A stretch of 29,565 nt of DNA from Saccoglossus kowalevskii. Lineage: Eukaryota; Hemichordata; Enteropneusta; Harrimaniidae. Under the pieces are notes generated by a model. That model worked only from the letters and a program-made list of their open reading frames with translations, did not search any database and had not been told where the DNA came from. The stretch's first letter is position 1, and the number at the start of each line of letters is the position of its first letter. The stretch covers positions 58,030 through 87,594 of the forward strand of contig NW_003142306.1 in the NCBI RefSeq assembly GCF_000003605.2. Reading direction: 5' to 3'. The position numbers were made by a program, and so were the translations under genes. Shown here one piece after another: positions 29,063 to 29,565 of this stretch.

Positions 29063-29302
29063 ATCTTTTTCCTGCTTGTAATAATAATGATCCAATGAGA
29101 AATAACAGACAGGAATGGCAACAAATAATGTGTTACTGTGCTGCCTAAGTGCATAATTTGCGGTATTCTCATCTTTTTCCTGCTTGTAATAACAATGATT
29201 TCATGAGAAATAACATACAGGAATGGCAACAAATAATGTGTTACTGTATTGCCTAAGTGCATACTTTGCAGTATTCTCTCGATAAACATATTATTATACA
29301 TA
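29063..29302. repeat. Tandem repeat, unit about 108 bp, two copies plus partial flanks
   Basis: Copy 1 (29063-29170) and copy 2 (29171-29302) both run ATCTTTTTCCTGCTTGTAAT, ATGAGAAATAAC, AGGAATGGCAACAAATAATG, TGTTACTGT, GCCTAAGTGCATA and GTATTCTC. Copy 2 has an extra segment of about 24 bp (TCGATAAACATATTATTATA) before a third start (TTTTCCCTGCTTGTAATAAT, to 29322). A diverged partial copy precedes at about 29003-29062 and carries that same extra segment. On the minus strand the 108-bp period keeps frame and repeats MHLGxTVTHYLLPFLxVISH, which I regard as fortuitous. Confidence 0.85.
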
Positions 29303-29565
29303 TTTTCCCTGCTTGTAATAATTTGCCTTTGCGTTTAGTGACGGGATTATATTTCTAACACGCTTCTGCGTCTGACGTAAACTAAAAAAAGTGACGCACA
29401 AAATACAAATGAGGAAGACATTCAAACTTATTCCTAACACTTTTCGAGACGTAATATCACCTCAATTTGGCACATGGTGAACATAAAATGTATTTTGAAT
29501 ACTGTTTCGACAAGAGTACGCAGATAGGCGATCGATCCATGGAGCACATGACTTTCACGGCTGAG

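Noticed and set aside
29053-29301. Repeat protein encoded by the tandem repeat
   Set aside because: The peptide periodicity follows from the 108-bp DNA repeat, and there is no start context, splice site or homology.
1-29565. CRISPR arrays, bacterial operons, prophage or defence islands
   Set aside because: No regularly spaced repeats, no closely packed long open frames and no ribosome-binding sites; spliced metazoan exons show this is animal DNA.

Overview
This looks like a window of nuclear DNA from an invertebrate animal. It is AT-rich, with exons of 38-246 bp, consensus splice sites, introns of 0.2-2.4 kb and fossil retroelements. There is no bacterial-type gene density, ribosome-binding site or operon. 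The gene content (a hyalin-repeat adhesion GPCR) and the repeat families (an RT relic with a conserved 3' tail, a CR1/L2-like LINE relic, a ZMYM2/QRICH1-like Crypton-derived relic) fit a marine bilaterian such as a hemichordate, another invertebrate deuterostome or a lophotrochozoan. The species cannot be fixed from the sequence alone.

The one real gene lies on the minus strand between about 11,955 and the left part of the window. I assembled 13 exons by hand (11,940 down to 767). Every splice phase agrees, giving 587 uninterrupted codons: signal peptide, two HYR (hyalin repeat) domains, a GAIN domain with a GPS autoproteolysis site, and transmembrane helices 1-4 of a family B2 adhesion-type GPCR. 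The last exon seen ends in a splice donor at 767. TM5-7 and the C-terminus are not visible and should lie beyond position 1. The gene shows loss of two GPS cysteines that probably formed one disulfide, an apparent GC-AG intron, and a possible extra GAIN exon.

The rest is intergenic or intronic DNA with decayed mobile elements. Two long palindromic (foldback/MITE-like) elements sit at 73-213 and about 513-634, in the 3' part of the GPCR gene. An RT-element C-terminus with its 3' tail lies in intron 6 (about 5,040-5,450, minus). A tRNA-like (SINE-like) segment at 14,581-14,655 (minus) precedes a degraded LINE RT (about 14,750-15,510, plus). The LINE runs into an (ATT)n tract (15,516-15,600), which abuts exactly half of a copy of the first palindrome (15,601-15,657). 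A ZMYM2/QRICH1-like (DUF3504, Crypton-derived) pseudogene lies at about 24,066-24,725 (plus). A tandem repeat of about 108 bp lies at 29,063-29,302.

Large blocks (12.2-14.3, 15.7-19.5, 19.9-24.0, 24.8-27.6 and 27.8-28.9 kb) hold nothing I can assign beyond simple repeats and weak candidates. I see no CRISPR array, rRNA, functional tRNA or prokaryote-type defence system. The most rewarding item is the HYR-GAIN-GPCR and its unusual GPS.
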